Assembly: GCF_013409045.1 (NCBI RefSeq)
Contig: NZ_JACCBT010000001.1
Coordinates: 7,294,669 to 7,358,668 of the forward strand
Direction of reading: 5' to 3'
Length of the DNA stretch: 64,000 bases
Origin: Actinomadura citrea
Lineage (GTDB): Bacteria > Actinomycetota > Actinomycetes > Streptosporangiales > Streptosporangiaceae
Position numbers and translations under genes: made by a program. This document shows, piece after piece, positions 16,847 through 24,712 of this stretch; position 1 is the stretch's first letter; each line of letters opens with the position of its first letter. The notes under the pieces are model-generated. The model worked only from the letters and a program-made list of their open reading frames with translations, made no database searches and was not told the DNA's origin.

Positions 16847-18196
16847 TTAGCGGCCGAAGTCAAAGAAGGGGTCGCCCTGCGGAAGGGTTCGTGGTTGCGG
16901 GAGGGGTTCCTGTCGTGCGGACGGAATTGGTGGCCGTTCGTGTACTCGAAAGGTGTCCTGGTCGATGGGGTCGGATACCCTGCGGACGGCCTCGGCCAAC
17001 TCGGCGTTCGGCCATCTCGTCGCGGAGTCCCAGGTGCACTGAGCGAAGTGGCAGAGTACGTAACTCGGGTCGATCGGTCCGGAAATGTAGTGTAGGCGGG
17101 CGCCCTTGAAATCCGTCCCAGTGAGGTCGGCGCCGGTGAAAACGGCTCCCACCAGGTGGGCGCCGATGAACTTGGTCCGCACGAGTCTGGCGCCATTGAA
17201 GCACCAGGCGCCGACCTCGGGGGCGCCGCCTAGGTGGGCACCGGTCAGGTCGGCATCGGTCAGGTCGGCGCCGATGAAATCGCCGACGATGCCGAAGTCG
17301 GCGTGGCGTAGATCCGCGCCGATGAGTTTGGCGCCGGTGAACTGGGCTCCCGCGCCCGCGGTCCGGCCTGGTTCGGCCGAGGAGAGATCGGCATGGCGCA
17401 GATCGGCTCCGCTGAGGTCGGCGCCGGTGAGGTCGGTGCCCTCGGGGAACCGGACGCCCCGCAGGTCGGCCCCGTGCAAGTCCTTGCCGACGAGCCGGGC
17501 GACGGCCTCGGCACTGCTGTCATCGATCAGTGCCGCCAGGTTCTCCGGTAAGCCGGACGGCCGCTCGGCCCCTGTCCGCTCGCCGGTGATGGCGTCTTGG
17601 GGGACGACCCTTCCGTGCAGCGCGTACAGGTGGAAACCGTCGCGGTAGCGTAGTGCCGGACCTGTGCGGCAGTGCAGCACCAAGGGGTCTTCCCCGAGCC
17701 TTGGCGCGGTGGCGAGACGGATCTGAGCGGGACGCTCGCACACCAGGCAGATCTTCTCGAAGGGCCACCAGCCGCCGCAGGACTCGATAAGTTCTTTCCA
17801 CAGCGCCAGCCTGTGAATCCAGACCTCGCGGCGGCGTTTACGGGAAAACCATCCGCCCCTCTTGCCCGGACTACCGCTGAGCAGGGTCAAGAGGAACTCG
17901 CCCGGTTCCGGCACACCGTGGGAGGCCGCGATCGTCTGGGGCTTCGGCGTGCCGAACTCACTCCATTTCCAATCGGGATCCCCGCGGGGCGAGTCGATCC
18001 ACACCAGCTGAGGCTGCGGCGCGCCGACCAGTTCGTACAACCCGCGGATCGCCGCCTCGGCGGCAGGCCGGTCCGCCGGCTCAGTGGCTCGCCGTCCCGC
18101 CCAATCAGGCAGGCGAGCTGCCAGCCGTGTGATTTCCAGGCCGGCAGATTCCGGGCTGACATAGATCTCGGTGTTGAACGGGCGAGGCAGCGCCAT
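16847..18196 (-). CDS. DUF6745-like protein with C-terminal pentapeptide repeats
   Basis: 449 residues. The first ~215 look like the DUF6745 type found in actinomycetes and cyanobacteria: IRGLYELVGAPQPQLVWIDSP in parts, FEKICLVCERP and DPLVLHCRTGPALRYRDGFHLYALHGRVVP in parts. From about 235 to 370 run pentapeptide repeats of the A(D/N)LxG form (GADLSGADLRHADL, IGADLRHADF, TGADLTGTDF), which fold as a right-handed quadrilateral beta-helix. A proline-rich tail ends the protein. Such repeats occur in DNA-mimic and scaffold proteins. No partner is adjacent. Start ATG 18194-18196. Function unknown. Confidence 0.85.
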   Translation of the reverse strand: MALPRPFNTEIYVSPESAGLEITRLAARLPDWAGRRATEPADRPAAEAAIRGLYELVGAPQPQLVWIDSPRGDPDWKWSEFGTPKPQTIAASHGVPEPGEFLLTLLSGSPGKRGGWFSRKRRREVWIHRLALWKELIESCGGWWPFEKICLVCERPAQIRLATAPRLGEDPLVLHCRTGPALRYRDGFHLYALHGRVVPQDAITGERTGAERPSGLPENLAALIDDSSAEAVARLVGKDLHGADLRGVRFPEGTDLTGADLSGADLRHADLSSAEPGRTAGAGAQFTGAKLIGADLRHADFGIVGDFIGADLTDADLTGAHLGGAPEVGAWCFNGARLVRTKFIGAHLVGAVFTGADLTGTDFKGARLHYISGPIDPSYVLCHFAQCTWDSATRWPNAELAEAVRRVSDPIDQDTFRVHERPPIPSARQEPLPQPRTLPQGDPFFDFGR

Positions 18197-18259
18197 ACTC
18201 GCTCCCTATCACGGGACGCGTCACGCATCCAGAGGCCGGCCACCATCTCTCGCCTGGAG

Positions 18260-18640
18260 CGGGGGCGCAGTGTGCACCCGCGAGCCATGACGATTCCAGC
18301 CCTGCCCGAAGATCGCGGCTTGTTCCTCCGGAGAGGAGGATGCCGGCGCTCGCGGCTTCGATCATGCGATCGACCGCGTCGACCATCGCCCGCAGGCGGG
18401 AGATTCGGTCGAGGAGTTGGGCGCGCTGCCGCCTCGGCGGCACGGTCATGTCGACGGTCGGAGCATCGAGAAGCTCGCCGATGTCGTCGAGGGGCAGACC
18501 CAGTTCGCGGTAGATGAGAACTCGGTTGATGCGCGCGACGTCGGCCGGCAAGTAGAGCCGGTCACGCCGTCGAGTGGTGTCGCGTCAGGCCCCGGGCGGA
18601 GGGACCGGGTCGCCTCGAACGCGTCGTAGGAGTCGCACCC
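18260..18640 (-). pseudogene. broken MerR/TipA-like regulator
   Basis: Pieces of a MerR regulator lie in different frames. The middle is clear: RLYLPADVARINRVLIYRELGLPLDDI, as two blocks, then the dimer helix LLDRISRLRAMVDAVDRMIEA (21 residues split here: LLDRISRLRA and MVDAVDRMIEA). Upstream, in another frame, SYDAFEATRSLRPG resembles the HYDxxGLLRPS part of the HTH wing. Downstream, after a frame change near the GGAGGAACAAG stretch, EEQAAIFGQGW matches the usual start of the effector part. An in-frame TGA also blocks the upstream side. No intact start and no complete HTH exist, so it is a decayed gene. Confidence 0.75.
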
Positions 18641-18646
18641 GATCGT

Positions 18647-18767
18647 TTGCCGGGCGGGGCGTGCTCGGCACGGTAGGACCCAGGAACGCGGTGAACCCAC
18701 CTGCGTTCAACAAACAACCGGTTGCCCGTGCAAGGCACGGGCACCCCGACCCAACCAGGGAATCAAC
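18647..18767 (+). promoter_or_regulatory. cassette 3 promoter and two-hairpin leader
   Basis: TTGCCG 18647-18652, 16-base spacer, CACGGT 18669-18674, then AGGACCC. Hairpin I: GAACGC-GGTG, loop AACC, CACC-t-GCGTTC (18684-18708). ACAAACAAC follows. Hairpin II: GGTTGC-CCGTGC, loop AAG, GCACGG-GCACC (18720-18745), here with the central mismatch of the other copies replaced by a C-G pair. AGGGAA precedes ATG 18768. Confidence 0.7.
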
Positions 18768-19247
18768 ATGAACAAGCGTCAGCTGATCTCAGAGGAAAGG
18801 CGTCAGCTGATCTCGCTGGCTCTGGGCGTCGCCATCGGCGCCGTCATCGGAGGCATCATCGAGGGACTGGACTACGCCGTCTTCCTCGCCGACCTCCACC
18901 ACCGCCACGGGATCGACCCCTTCGAGTTCGGTGACCTCGGCTACCTCGCCACCAAGGCCGCCCTCGGCGCCGCCATAGGCGCCCTCGGCGCCAGCGGCGG
19001 AGCCTTCTGCACCGTCTACGACGGCCCCGACAGCCCCGGCGGGCGGAAGATCGTCATCCGCGTCGCCGGTGGCATCGCCACCGCGGCGGTCGCGGCCTGC
19101 GTCGCATGCGTCGCCCTGGCCGCCTTCGGCGTCGCCGCCATCACCATCACCGGCCCCCTTGGCGTCAGCCGCCTCGGGGACCTCCTCATCCTCGCCTGCG
19201 GCTTCGCCGTGGGTGCCGTCGTCGGTGCCGCCCGTACCGACAACTGA
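18768..19247 (+). CDS. small four-helix membrane protein, cassette paralog 3
   Basis: 159 residues, same unrecognised family as the genes at 12778 and 14880. The N-terminus has two RQLIS units (KRQLISEERRQLIS), fewer than paralog 2. Four hydrophobic segments follow, with LDYAVFLADLHHR and GIDPFEFGDLGY after the first, identical to paralog 2 at most positions. A short soluble insert (TVYDGPDSPGGRK) lies between helices 2 and 3. Start ATG 18768 after AGGGAA. Monocistronic with its own terminator. Function unknown. Confidence 0.8.
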   Translation: MNKRQLISEERRQLISLALGVAIGAVIGGIIEGLDYAVFLADLHHRHGIDPFEFGDLGYLATKAALGAAIGALGASGGAFCTVYDGPDSPGGRKIVIRVAGGIATAAVAACVACVALAAFGVAAITITGPLGVSRLGDLLILACGFAVGAVVGAARTDN

Positions 19248-19285
19248 TCCACTCGCGGGGCCCGGCCCAACCGGCCCCGTCCACC

Positions 19286-19310
19286 GGGGGCCTGGCACTG
19301 CCAGGCCCCC
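19286..19310 (+). terminator. cassette 3 terminator
   Basis: GGGGGCCTGG (19286-19295), loop CACTG, CCAGGCCCCC (19301-19310), perfect 10-bp stem, followed by GTTCTGTTCC. Matches the hairpins after paralogs 1 and 2. Confidence 0.8.
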
Positions 19311-19421
19311 GTTCTGTTCCCCCAAGCCGGGCGAACCGTTGCGATAGCCCGGGGAGAGGCCCGGCTTCGGCAAGTCGAAGGCACGGTCGACCCACGTGCC
19401 AGGAGACTCAGGCGAGGCCGG

Positions 19422-19616
19422 TCAGCGGGCCGAGCCCTGCTTGATCTTCTCGATCAGGCCGGCGAACTGCCCACCGGAGAGGACGAGGTGTCCTCCATCC
19501 GGGTCCTTGCTGTCACGCAACCCGATCCCGGCCTCTGGCGCAAGTCGTCCCAGCTCAACACAGTGCTGGTCATCCGCTCCACCGCTGTGAGTGCTCTTAC
19601 GCCACTGGACGCTCAT
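19422..19616 (-). CDS. DUF397 domain protein
   Basis: 64 residues, a complete DUF397 protein: WRKSTHSGGADDQHCVELG, then IGLRDSKDPDGGHLVLS and a final helix. In Streptomyces such small proteins pair with a WhiJ-like XRE/DUF5753 regulator and are thought to relieve its DNA binding. Here the start overlaps the stop of exactly such a regulator by 4 bases, so the two are coupled. The RDSKDP core is intact. Confidence 0.93.
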   Translation of the reverse strand: MSVQWRKSTHSGGADDQHCVELGRLAPEAGIGLRDSKDPDGGHLVLSGGQFAGLIEKIKQGSAR

Positions 19617-20428
19617 TCGTAACTCTCCAAGTACCGCTTGATGATCTCGCGCGAGTCCTCCAGAGAGGCCGCCTTCGCGCCGATACGATCGAACTTAACC
19701 GACAATTCCCGGACCTCGCCAGGCATTTCGATCAAGCGACCACCGTTCTGAGCACCCGAATAGGCGATGTCACGGCCCCCCAGACTGAGAATCTGGAGGG
19801 AGCCGTCAACCCCCAGGTGAGCCCCCGACTTGAACGGGACGATACGGAGGCTGACCTGCGGCAGGTCCGCCATGGCGAGGAGGTGCTCCAGTTGGGCTTT
19901 CTGCACCTCGGAACCGCCGACTTCACGAGCAAGCACGCTCTCATCGATCGTGGCCCACATCTCGACCTCGGTTCCCCGGCTGAAGAAGGAGTTCTTGCGA
20001 GCGACACGCTCGGCCATCTCGGCCTCGAAGTCCTTCGGAGTACCGGCCTGGACGTAGGCCCAGGTGTACTCGTCCGTCTGAAGAGCGAGCGGGATCACTT
20101 GACCGTGGTAGGCCTTGATCAATGTGGTCTCCTGCTCGTACTTGACGAGGTGCTTCCCCCAGTTGGGGTCATGTGCCATCCGGGCGAACCAGAGCAGTAG
20201 CTGAAAAAGCCACCCGGTCCCGTAGTGCTTGTCGAGCGCCCGCATGTGATCTTCCTGGGGCCGTCTCCGTCCTGCCTCAAAGTTGGATACAGTGCCGCGC
20301 TGGACACCCATTATCTCTCCGCACTGCGTGAGGGAGAGATTTGCCTTCTCGCGACAAAATCGCAGGTAGAAGGCGAGGAAGTGCCACATCGACAGCCTGG
20401 GGTTAAGAGGATCGCGAACGATGGGCAT
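19613..20428 (-). CDS. XRE-family regulator with DUF5753 (WhiJ-like)
   Basis: 271 residues. HTH at about 15-70 (LRFCREKANLSLTQCGEIMGV then QRGTVSNFEAGRRRP), then a DUF5753 sensor domain (about 90-265) with EQETTLIKAYHGQVIPLALQT in parts, the ARKNSFFSRG region, EVQKAQLEHLLAMADLP and the VSLRIVPFKSGAH strand. These actinomycete regulators control development or antibiotic genes, usually with a DUF397 partner and sometimes an RsbW-like ATPase, both present here. Start ATG 20426-20428 has AGGGAG upstream; an outer in-frame start gives 13 more residues. Divergent from the ATPase gene. Confidence 0.93.
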   Translation of the reverse strand: MPIVRDPLNPRLSMWHFLAFYLRFCREKANLSLTQCGEIMGVQRGTVSNFEAGRRRPQEDHMRALDKHYGTGWLFQLLLWFARMAHDPNWGKHLVKYEQETTLIKAYHGQVIPLALQTDEYTWAYVQAGTPKDFEAEMAERVARKNSFFSRGTEVEMWATIDESVLAREVGGSEVQKAQLEHLLAMADLPQVSLRIVPFKSGAHLGVDGSLQILSLGGRDIAYSGAQNGGRLIEMPGEVRELSVKFDRIGAKAASLEDSREIIKRYLESYE

Positions 20429-20530
20429 CTCACACTCCCTGTATTCAGCTCGGATGACTACAGGCAAACCATAAGTCGATCGGGTGACCCTTGTCTCAGA
20501 AAATCGGAATCTCAGGCAAGGGCGGGGACG

Positions 20531-20959
20531 ATGGTGATGACGGCGACCGGGGATCTACTTATGCCTCTTATGGGAACACCGTGCGCAGTGGGGCTGGCAC
20601 GTACCCTTGTGGACGCACGAATCCGAAACTGGAACTATTCCCACATTCTCGACAATGCGCTTCTCGTCGTGTCGGAGCTCGTCACCAACGCGGCGCGCCA
20701 GACGCCGCACGAGGAGATCCGCCTCCAGCTCAGCCGGGACGCGCACGGCATCGTCATCGCCGTCTGGGACGCGGACTACGCCCTCCCCCAGAGCAAGCCG
20801 GTGAAGGCACTCACCCTCGAAGACCTGGACCTCTCCGAGGAGGCGTTCGACGACAACGGCGGCTGGGGCCTCCACATCGTCCAGGCGCTGTCGAGCAAGT
20901 GCGGCGTCACAGGCGACCCGGCGGGCGGCAAGTGGATCTGGTCCCGCATCCGCCCGTGA
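20531..20959 (+). CDS. RsbW-like GHKL ATPase (anti-sigma/AbaA-type)
   Basis: 142 residues, a stand-alone Bergerat-fold domain. N-box LLVVSELVTNAAR at about 42-54, G1-type VWDAD (normally xxDNG-like, here DAD), and a G2-type GGWGLHIVQ near 117. Such lone ATPases act as anti-sigma kinases or bind regulators; with the divergent XRE-DUF5753 and DUF397 genes this matches the three-gene abaA/whiJ-type arrangement of streptomycetes. Start ATG 20531 after GGCGGGG; ATG 20537 is possible. Confidence 0.88.
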   Translation: MVMTATGDLLMPLMGTPCAVGLARTLVDARIRNWNYSHILDNALLVVSELVTNAARQTPHEEIRLQLSRDAHGIVIAVWDADYALPQSKPVKALTLEDLDLSEEAFDDNGGWGLHIVQALSSKCGVTGDPAGGKWIWSRIRP

Positions 20960-21025
20960 CTCTCCCACCGAACGTGAGAACGGTGCTGAGAAGAGCCCGT
21001 CCAGCTCCTCGGACCCGTGGCCTCG

Positions 21026-21525
21026 TCAGGCGACGTCGTAGGTCAGGTGCGTCACGGTCTTCGTCGGGATCACGGCCCGCTGCACCAGCGAGCGCGGCGT
21101 TCCGCCGGTGAACAGGGGCGTCCCGGAGCCCAGCATCACGGGCGCGAGGTGCAACGTCAGCTCGTCGACCAGCCCGGCGTCGAGCGCCGAGCGGATCGTT
21201 GCGGCGCCGCCCATGAGGACGACGTCGAGGTCCTTGCCGCCGGCCGACGAGGCCGCCTCGGCGCGCTCGCGTGCGGCGGCGACGGCGTCGGGAAGGCCGG
21301 TGGTGACGAACGTCCAGTCGAGTTCGGTGAGACGCACCGACTCTGGCGGACGGCGCCCGAGCGGGCCGTCCCCTCGCGCAGGATCCGGCGATCGGCGGGG
21401 TCGTCGGAGAACGCCCAGGTGTGCAGGGCCTCGCCCCCGACGCCCAGCCCGTGTTCCGGGCCGGGATCGGGCCCGGTGACGAAGCCGTCGAGCGAGACGG
21501 AGATGTCAGCGATGGTGCGAGCCAT
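21026..21525 (-). pseudogene. DHFR-like (RibD C-terminal fold) reductase, internally deleted and frameshifted
   Basis: The N-terminal part starts at ATG 21523-21525 with the family opening ARTIADISVSLDGFVTGPD and runs to about RSGAV. The C-terminal part lies in another frame from about 21339 (RLTELDWTFVTTG) through DVVLMGGAATIRSALDAGLVDEL, in parts, to the stop. The VMGRxxFD...GW core that should join them is missing, about 100 bases by comparison with the usual family length. So the gene has lost its middle and its frame, and the product cannot be a working NADPH-dependent reductase. Confidence 0.8.
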
Positions 21526-21740
21526 GTCAGTACAGACCCGTGCCGCCGCCCGGAGTCATCGCTCACTCATGAGCACCTCCGAGACGATGGCCCGAATGAC
21601 CCCGGGGAGAACGGGCTGCAGCGTCTTGCGGGTCTGATCGCTCCGGTGCACGGGGCCGGCCAGATCATGCACTATGGTCCCGAGCCGGTTCCGGGCCAGG
21701 TGTTCCGGATATCTGCGACGAACCCCCTGAGGAGCCCTTG

Positions 21741-22700
21741 GTGACAGGTCCCGCTGGTCCGTCATGGGGACAAGGCGGACACAGACCGCCCCCGATTCCG
21801 CCGCAGCGCCGGCCGCCTCATCCCGGATACGGAGCACCGCCGCCCTGGCAGCAAGGCCCGCTGCCGCAGTATCCGCCTTACCCGCAGCGTCCCCACCCGC
21901 CGCAGCCTCCGCCCCCGTACCCGCCGTATCGGCCACCCGGACCTCAGCCGCCCCCGCGGCCGCCGTCGCGGGCGGGACGGATCCTCCGGAAGCTGAACCC
22001 GTTCCTCGCCGCGCGGGCGGTGTTCCGGCCCTCGCGGCCGGATCTGATCGTCGATGCGCGGGTCCAAAAGCTGCAGGTCGCCCGTGCCTGGGCGGGCATC
22101 GTGGTGTCTCTCGCCGTGGCCGTGGTCTACAGGGTCGCCGCCCCCAAGGAACTGGCGAGCGAGCGGTTCAACGACGCCTGGATCAACGTCCTGGTGCTCA
22201 CGTGCGTCCTGCCACTGGTCGTGGGCGCCTTCGTCATGGCGGCCCGGCCGCCGAACCGGGGCGCGTTCGCGCGCCGGATCCGTCACCCGTTGATCGCGGT
22301 CGCGGCGATGTTCGGCTCCATGTTCACGTTCGTGCTCGCGGCCGTCCCCGAGTTGGAGGGCGTGCGTGACGCGGCCGGGCCGGTGGTGCTGATCCCCGCG
22401 GGCGTGATCCTCTTCCTCTGGATGCTCCCCTTCGCCCTCTACGGCATCGTCCTCTCACTGACCAACGTGTTCCGGACGGCCGACATCCACGAGGTGGTGC
22501 CGCCCTTGGTGAGCGTGTCGGCGTCCTGGGTGATGGCCCTGGTCAACCTGTTCACCGACTCCTACAAGGGAGTTCCGCACGTCTTGGCCCTGGCGCTGCT
22601 GCTGGGGGCGCCGGTGACGGTGTCCGCCCTCGCCCACTACGAACTGCGCAGGCTGCGCCTCCTGCACGGCATCACGTTGGGCAACACACTGTTGCGCTGA
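21741..22700 (+). CDS. membrane protein with proline-rich cytoplasmic N-terminus
   Basis: 319 residues, not a family I can name. The first ~75 are Pro/Tyr/Gly/Gln-rich (PQYPPYPQRPHPP style), of the kind seen in many actinomycete membrane proteins. Then FLAARAVFRPSRPDLIVDARV and five or six hydrophobic helices follow to near the C-terminus, ending RRLRLLHGITLGNTLLR, in parts. Start GTG 21741 has GAGGAG six bases upstream; the adjacent TTG 21738 is too close. The 215 bases upstream hold an open minus-strand stretch of uncertain meaning. Stand-alone. Confidence 0.8.
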   Translation: MTGPAGPSWGQGGHRPPPIPPQRRPPHPGYGAPPPWQQGPLPQYPPYPQRPHPPQPPPPYPPYRPPGPQPPPRPPSRAGRILRKLNPFLAARAVFRPSRPDLIVDARVQKLQVARAWAGIVVSLAVAVVYRVAAPKELASERFNDAWINVLVLTCVLPLVVGAFVMAARPPNRGAFARRIRHPLIAVAAMFGSMFTFVLAAVPELEGVRDAAGPVVLIPAGVILFLWMLPFALYGIVLSLTNVFRTADIHEVVPPLVSVSASWVMALVNLFTDSYKGVPHVLALALLLGAPVTVSALAHYELRRLRLLHGITLGNTLLR

Positions 22701-22771
22701 CTCAGCGGGCAACGGGAGAGGCGTCACCGACGCGGTCGCCCTGCGGGACTCCGCCGCACCTGTGTTGCCGC

Positions 22772-23569
22772 TCAGGAGTCCGGTGTCCAGCCGTGGAGGC
22801 CGAACGTCTCCCCGCGGCCGATGGCCGCGAGGGCCTGTGCGCAGTGGGGGATCAGGTCGGCCGGTGGGGCCGCCGGATCGATCCACAGCGCCTCCGAGGC
22901 CTTGTCGGGTTCGGCCGCGTGCGGCTCGCCCACCCAGGTCCGGAAGGTGAACCAGTAGTCGCTGACCGCTTGGCAGGGGCCCGGCAACGACTCGGCGGTG
23001 CGGTGCAGGACGTGGGAGAACTCGGCGTCGACGCGGTGTAGCCTCACGCCGGTCTCTTCCCCGGCCTCGCGGATCGCCGCGGCCAGGACGTCCTCGCCGG
23101 GCTCGATCCGTCCCGCGGGCGGGCACAGCCAACCGTCGCGGTATCCGGTGTTGTGGCGGCGCAGCATCAGCACCGCGCCGTCTTCGCGCCGCAGCAGGAC
23201 GTGTGGCGCGATGAAAGATCCGTGCCAGCCGCTCGCGGCCGGAGCGGCATCGCGGGCGGAGACGACGCCGAGCCGTCCGGCCAGGTGTCGTGCGGCCTGT
23301 TCGGCGCCACCGGCCAGGTCGACCATGGGCACGGCGGCGGCCAGGATGACGTCGGCCAACTCGTCCAGGACGTCCGTGACCGTCTTGTGGACGCCTTTGC
23401 GGGGATTGCCGCCGGTCATCCCGATGTAGGCCTCGGCGACCTCGCCGACCTCCTCGGCGAGCTTCATCACCAGCAGGTGCGCGGGCACCTCGGCCAGGTA
23501 ACCGGCCCGGACCCGGGCGGTGTCGGCCCAGAAGCCGTCGCAGGGCTCAGCACTCTCGGAGTTCGCCAC
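22772..23569 (-). CDS. MazG-like pyrophosphohydrolase fused to NUDIX hydrolase
   Basis: 265 residues, two nucleotide-cleaning domains in one chain. Residues about 10-100 look like a MazG-type all-alpha NTP pyrophosphohydrolase: LLVMKLAEEVGEVAEAYIG carries the EExxE motif and DVLDELADVILAA the ExxD motif. Residues about 115-255 are a NUDIX domain with a perfect box, G-RIEPG-E-DVLAAAI-RE-A-GEETGV. Both hydrolyse nucleoside diphosphate-linked or triphosphate substrates with Mg2+. The usual forms are separate genes. Start ATG 23567-23569. Converges on the proline-rich membrane gene. Confidence 0.9.
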   Translation of the reverse strand: MANSESAEPCDGFWADTARVRAGYLAEVPAHLLVMKLAEEVGEVAEAYIGMTGGNPRKGVHKTVTDVLDELADVILAAAVPMVDLAGGAEQAARHLAGRLGVVSARDAAPAASGWHGSFIAPHVLLRREDGAVLMLRRHNTGYRDGWLCPPAGRIEPGEDVLAAAIREAGEETGVRLHRVDAEFSHVLHRTAESLPGPCQAVSDYWFTFRTWVGEPHAAEPDKASEALWIDPAAPPADLIPHCAQALAAIGRGETFGLHGWTPDS

Positions 23570-23682
23570 GCCGCGACCCTAGCCCCCGGAGCGACCGCAG
23601 AACCCGCAGTCTCGAACATTTGGTCGAGTCGTGTCCGGGCGCCGGCCCGGCCGCGTCGGGTGGAGGCCGCTCCGGGGCGGGG

Positions 23683-24639
23683 TCACAGCTTGCCGAGCGC
23701 CTTGGCCAGGGCGGTCGCGGTGGAGGCGATCACCTTGTCGTCGTGCGGGGCCGGACGGTTGCGGTTGGTGAAGACCGACAGGACGAGCGGCGCGTCCGAA
23801 CCGGGCGTCCACACGATCGCGATGTCGTCGGCGGTGCCGTAGTTGGCCGCGCCACCGGTGCCGGTCTTGTCGCCCACCGTCCAGTCCTTGGGGAGGCCCG
23901 CCCGGATCCGGCCGGCGCCGGTGAGGCTGCCCTTCAGCCAGCCGACCAGCCGCGCCCGGTCGCGGGGGTGGAGGGTCTTGCCGGTGGTGAGCTTGGTGAA
24001 GGTGCGCGCCGCCGCCGCGGGGGTGGTGGTGTCGCGCTCCTCGCCGGGCTTCCACTCGGTCAAGTGGGGCTCCGGCCGGTCCAGGCGGCTCGTGCCGTCA
24101 CCGGTGGCGCGGAAGAACCCGGTCAGCCCGCGCGGTCCGCCGATCTGCCCGAGGAGCGTGTTGCCCGCGAAGCCGTCGGACTTGGTGATTCCGGCCCGGC
24201 AGAGCTGGGCGGGCGTCATGCCCGTGTCGGTGTATTCGGTGGTCTCCGGGGAGTTCCCGGTCAGTTCGGCCATGTCGCTGGGCTTCCAGCGGATCACCCT
24301 GTCCATCAGGCCGGGCTCCGCGGTGCGCGCTTTCCGCATCACCGCCGCGCACGCGAACACCTTGAACATGGAGTTGAACGGGAAGCGCTCGTCGGCCCGG
24401 TAGCCGACCGTTCTGCCGGTGCCGAGATCGATGCCCACGGCGCCGATACGCCCGTCGTAGGACTTCTCCAGTTCCTCGAGAGTCCTGTTCAGGTCCGAAG
24501 GGTCCTTGCCTCCCGTCCGAGTGGCGACGGTCGCGGCCTTCGTCTCGCCGGGGGCGCCGGCCGCATAGGCCAGCCCGCCCAGCAGCGCGGACGCGGTCAC
24601 GGTCGCGACGCCCAGTCGCATTCCGAGGTGTCGGATCAT
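23683..24639 (-). CDS. bla: class A serine beta-lactamase
   Basis: 318 residues with a Sec-type signal peptide (cut likely after AYA at about 26); no lipobox Cys and no twin Arg. Catalytic motifs: S90-MF-K93 (SxxK), S154-D-G156 in place of SDN, E190 in the omega loop (RPEPHLT), K258-TG. SDG is known in the mycobacterial enzyme BlaC, which also shares the GxERDTTTP segment. The position after E-PHL is Thr where most class A enzymes have Asn170, which helps hold the deacylating water. Hydrolyses beta-lactams outside the membrane. No BlaI/BlaR nearby. Upstream is a small palindrome TCCATATGGA. Confidence 0.93.
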   Translation of the reverse strand: MIRHLGMRLGVATVTASALLGGLAYAAGAPGETKAATVATRTGGKDPSDLNRTLEELEKSYDGRIGAVGIDLGTGRTVGYRADERFPFNSMFKVFACAAVMRKARTAEPGLMDRVIRWKPSDMAELTGNSPETTEYTDTGMTPAQLCRAGITKSDGFAGNTLLGQIGGPRGLTGFFRATGDGTSRLDRPEPHLTEWKPGEERDTTTPAAAARTFTKLTTGKTLHPRDRARLVGWLKGSLTGAGRIRAGLPKDWTVGDKTGTGGAANYGTADDIAIVWTPGSDAPLVLSVFTNRNRPAPHDDKVIASTATALAKALGKL

Positions 24640-24712
24640 GCAGAGAGAAGATCATGATCTCGCCGGCGATGTCCAATATCTACTGAATCATCGATCCATA
24701 TGGATTCGCATA

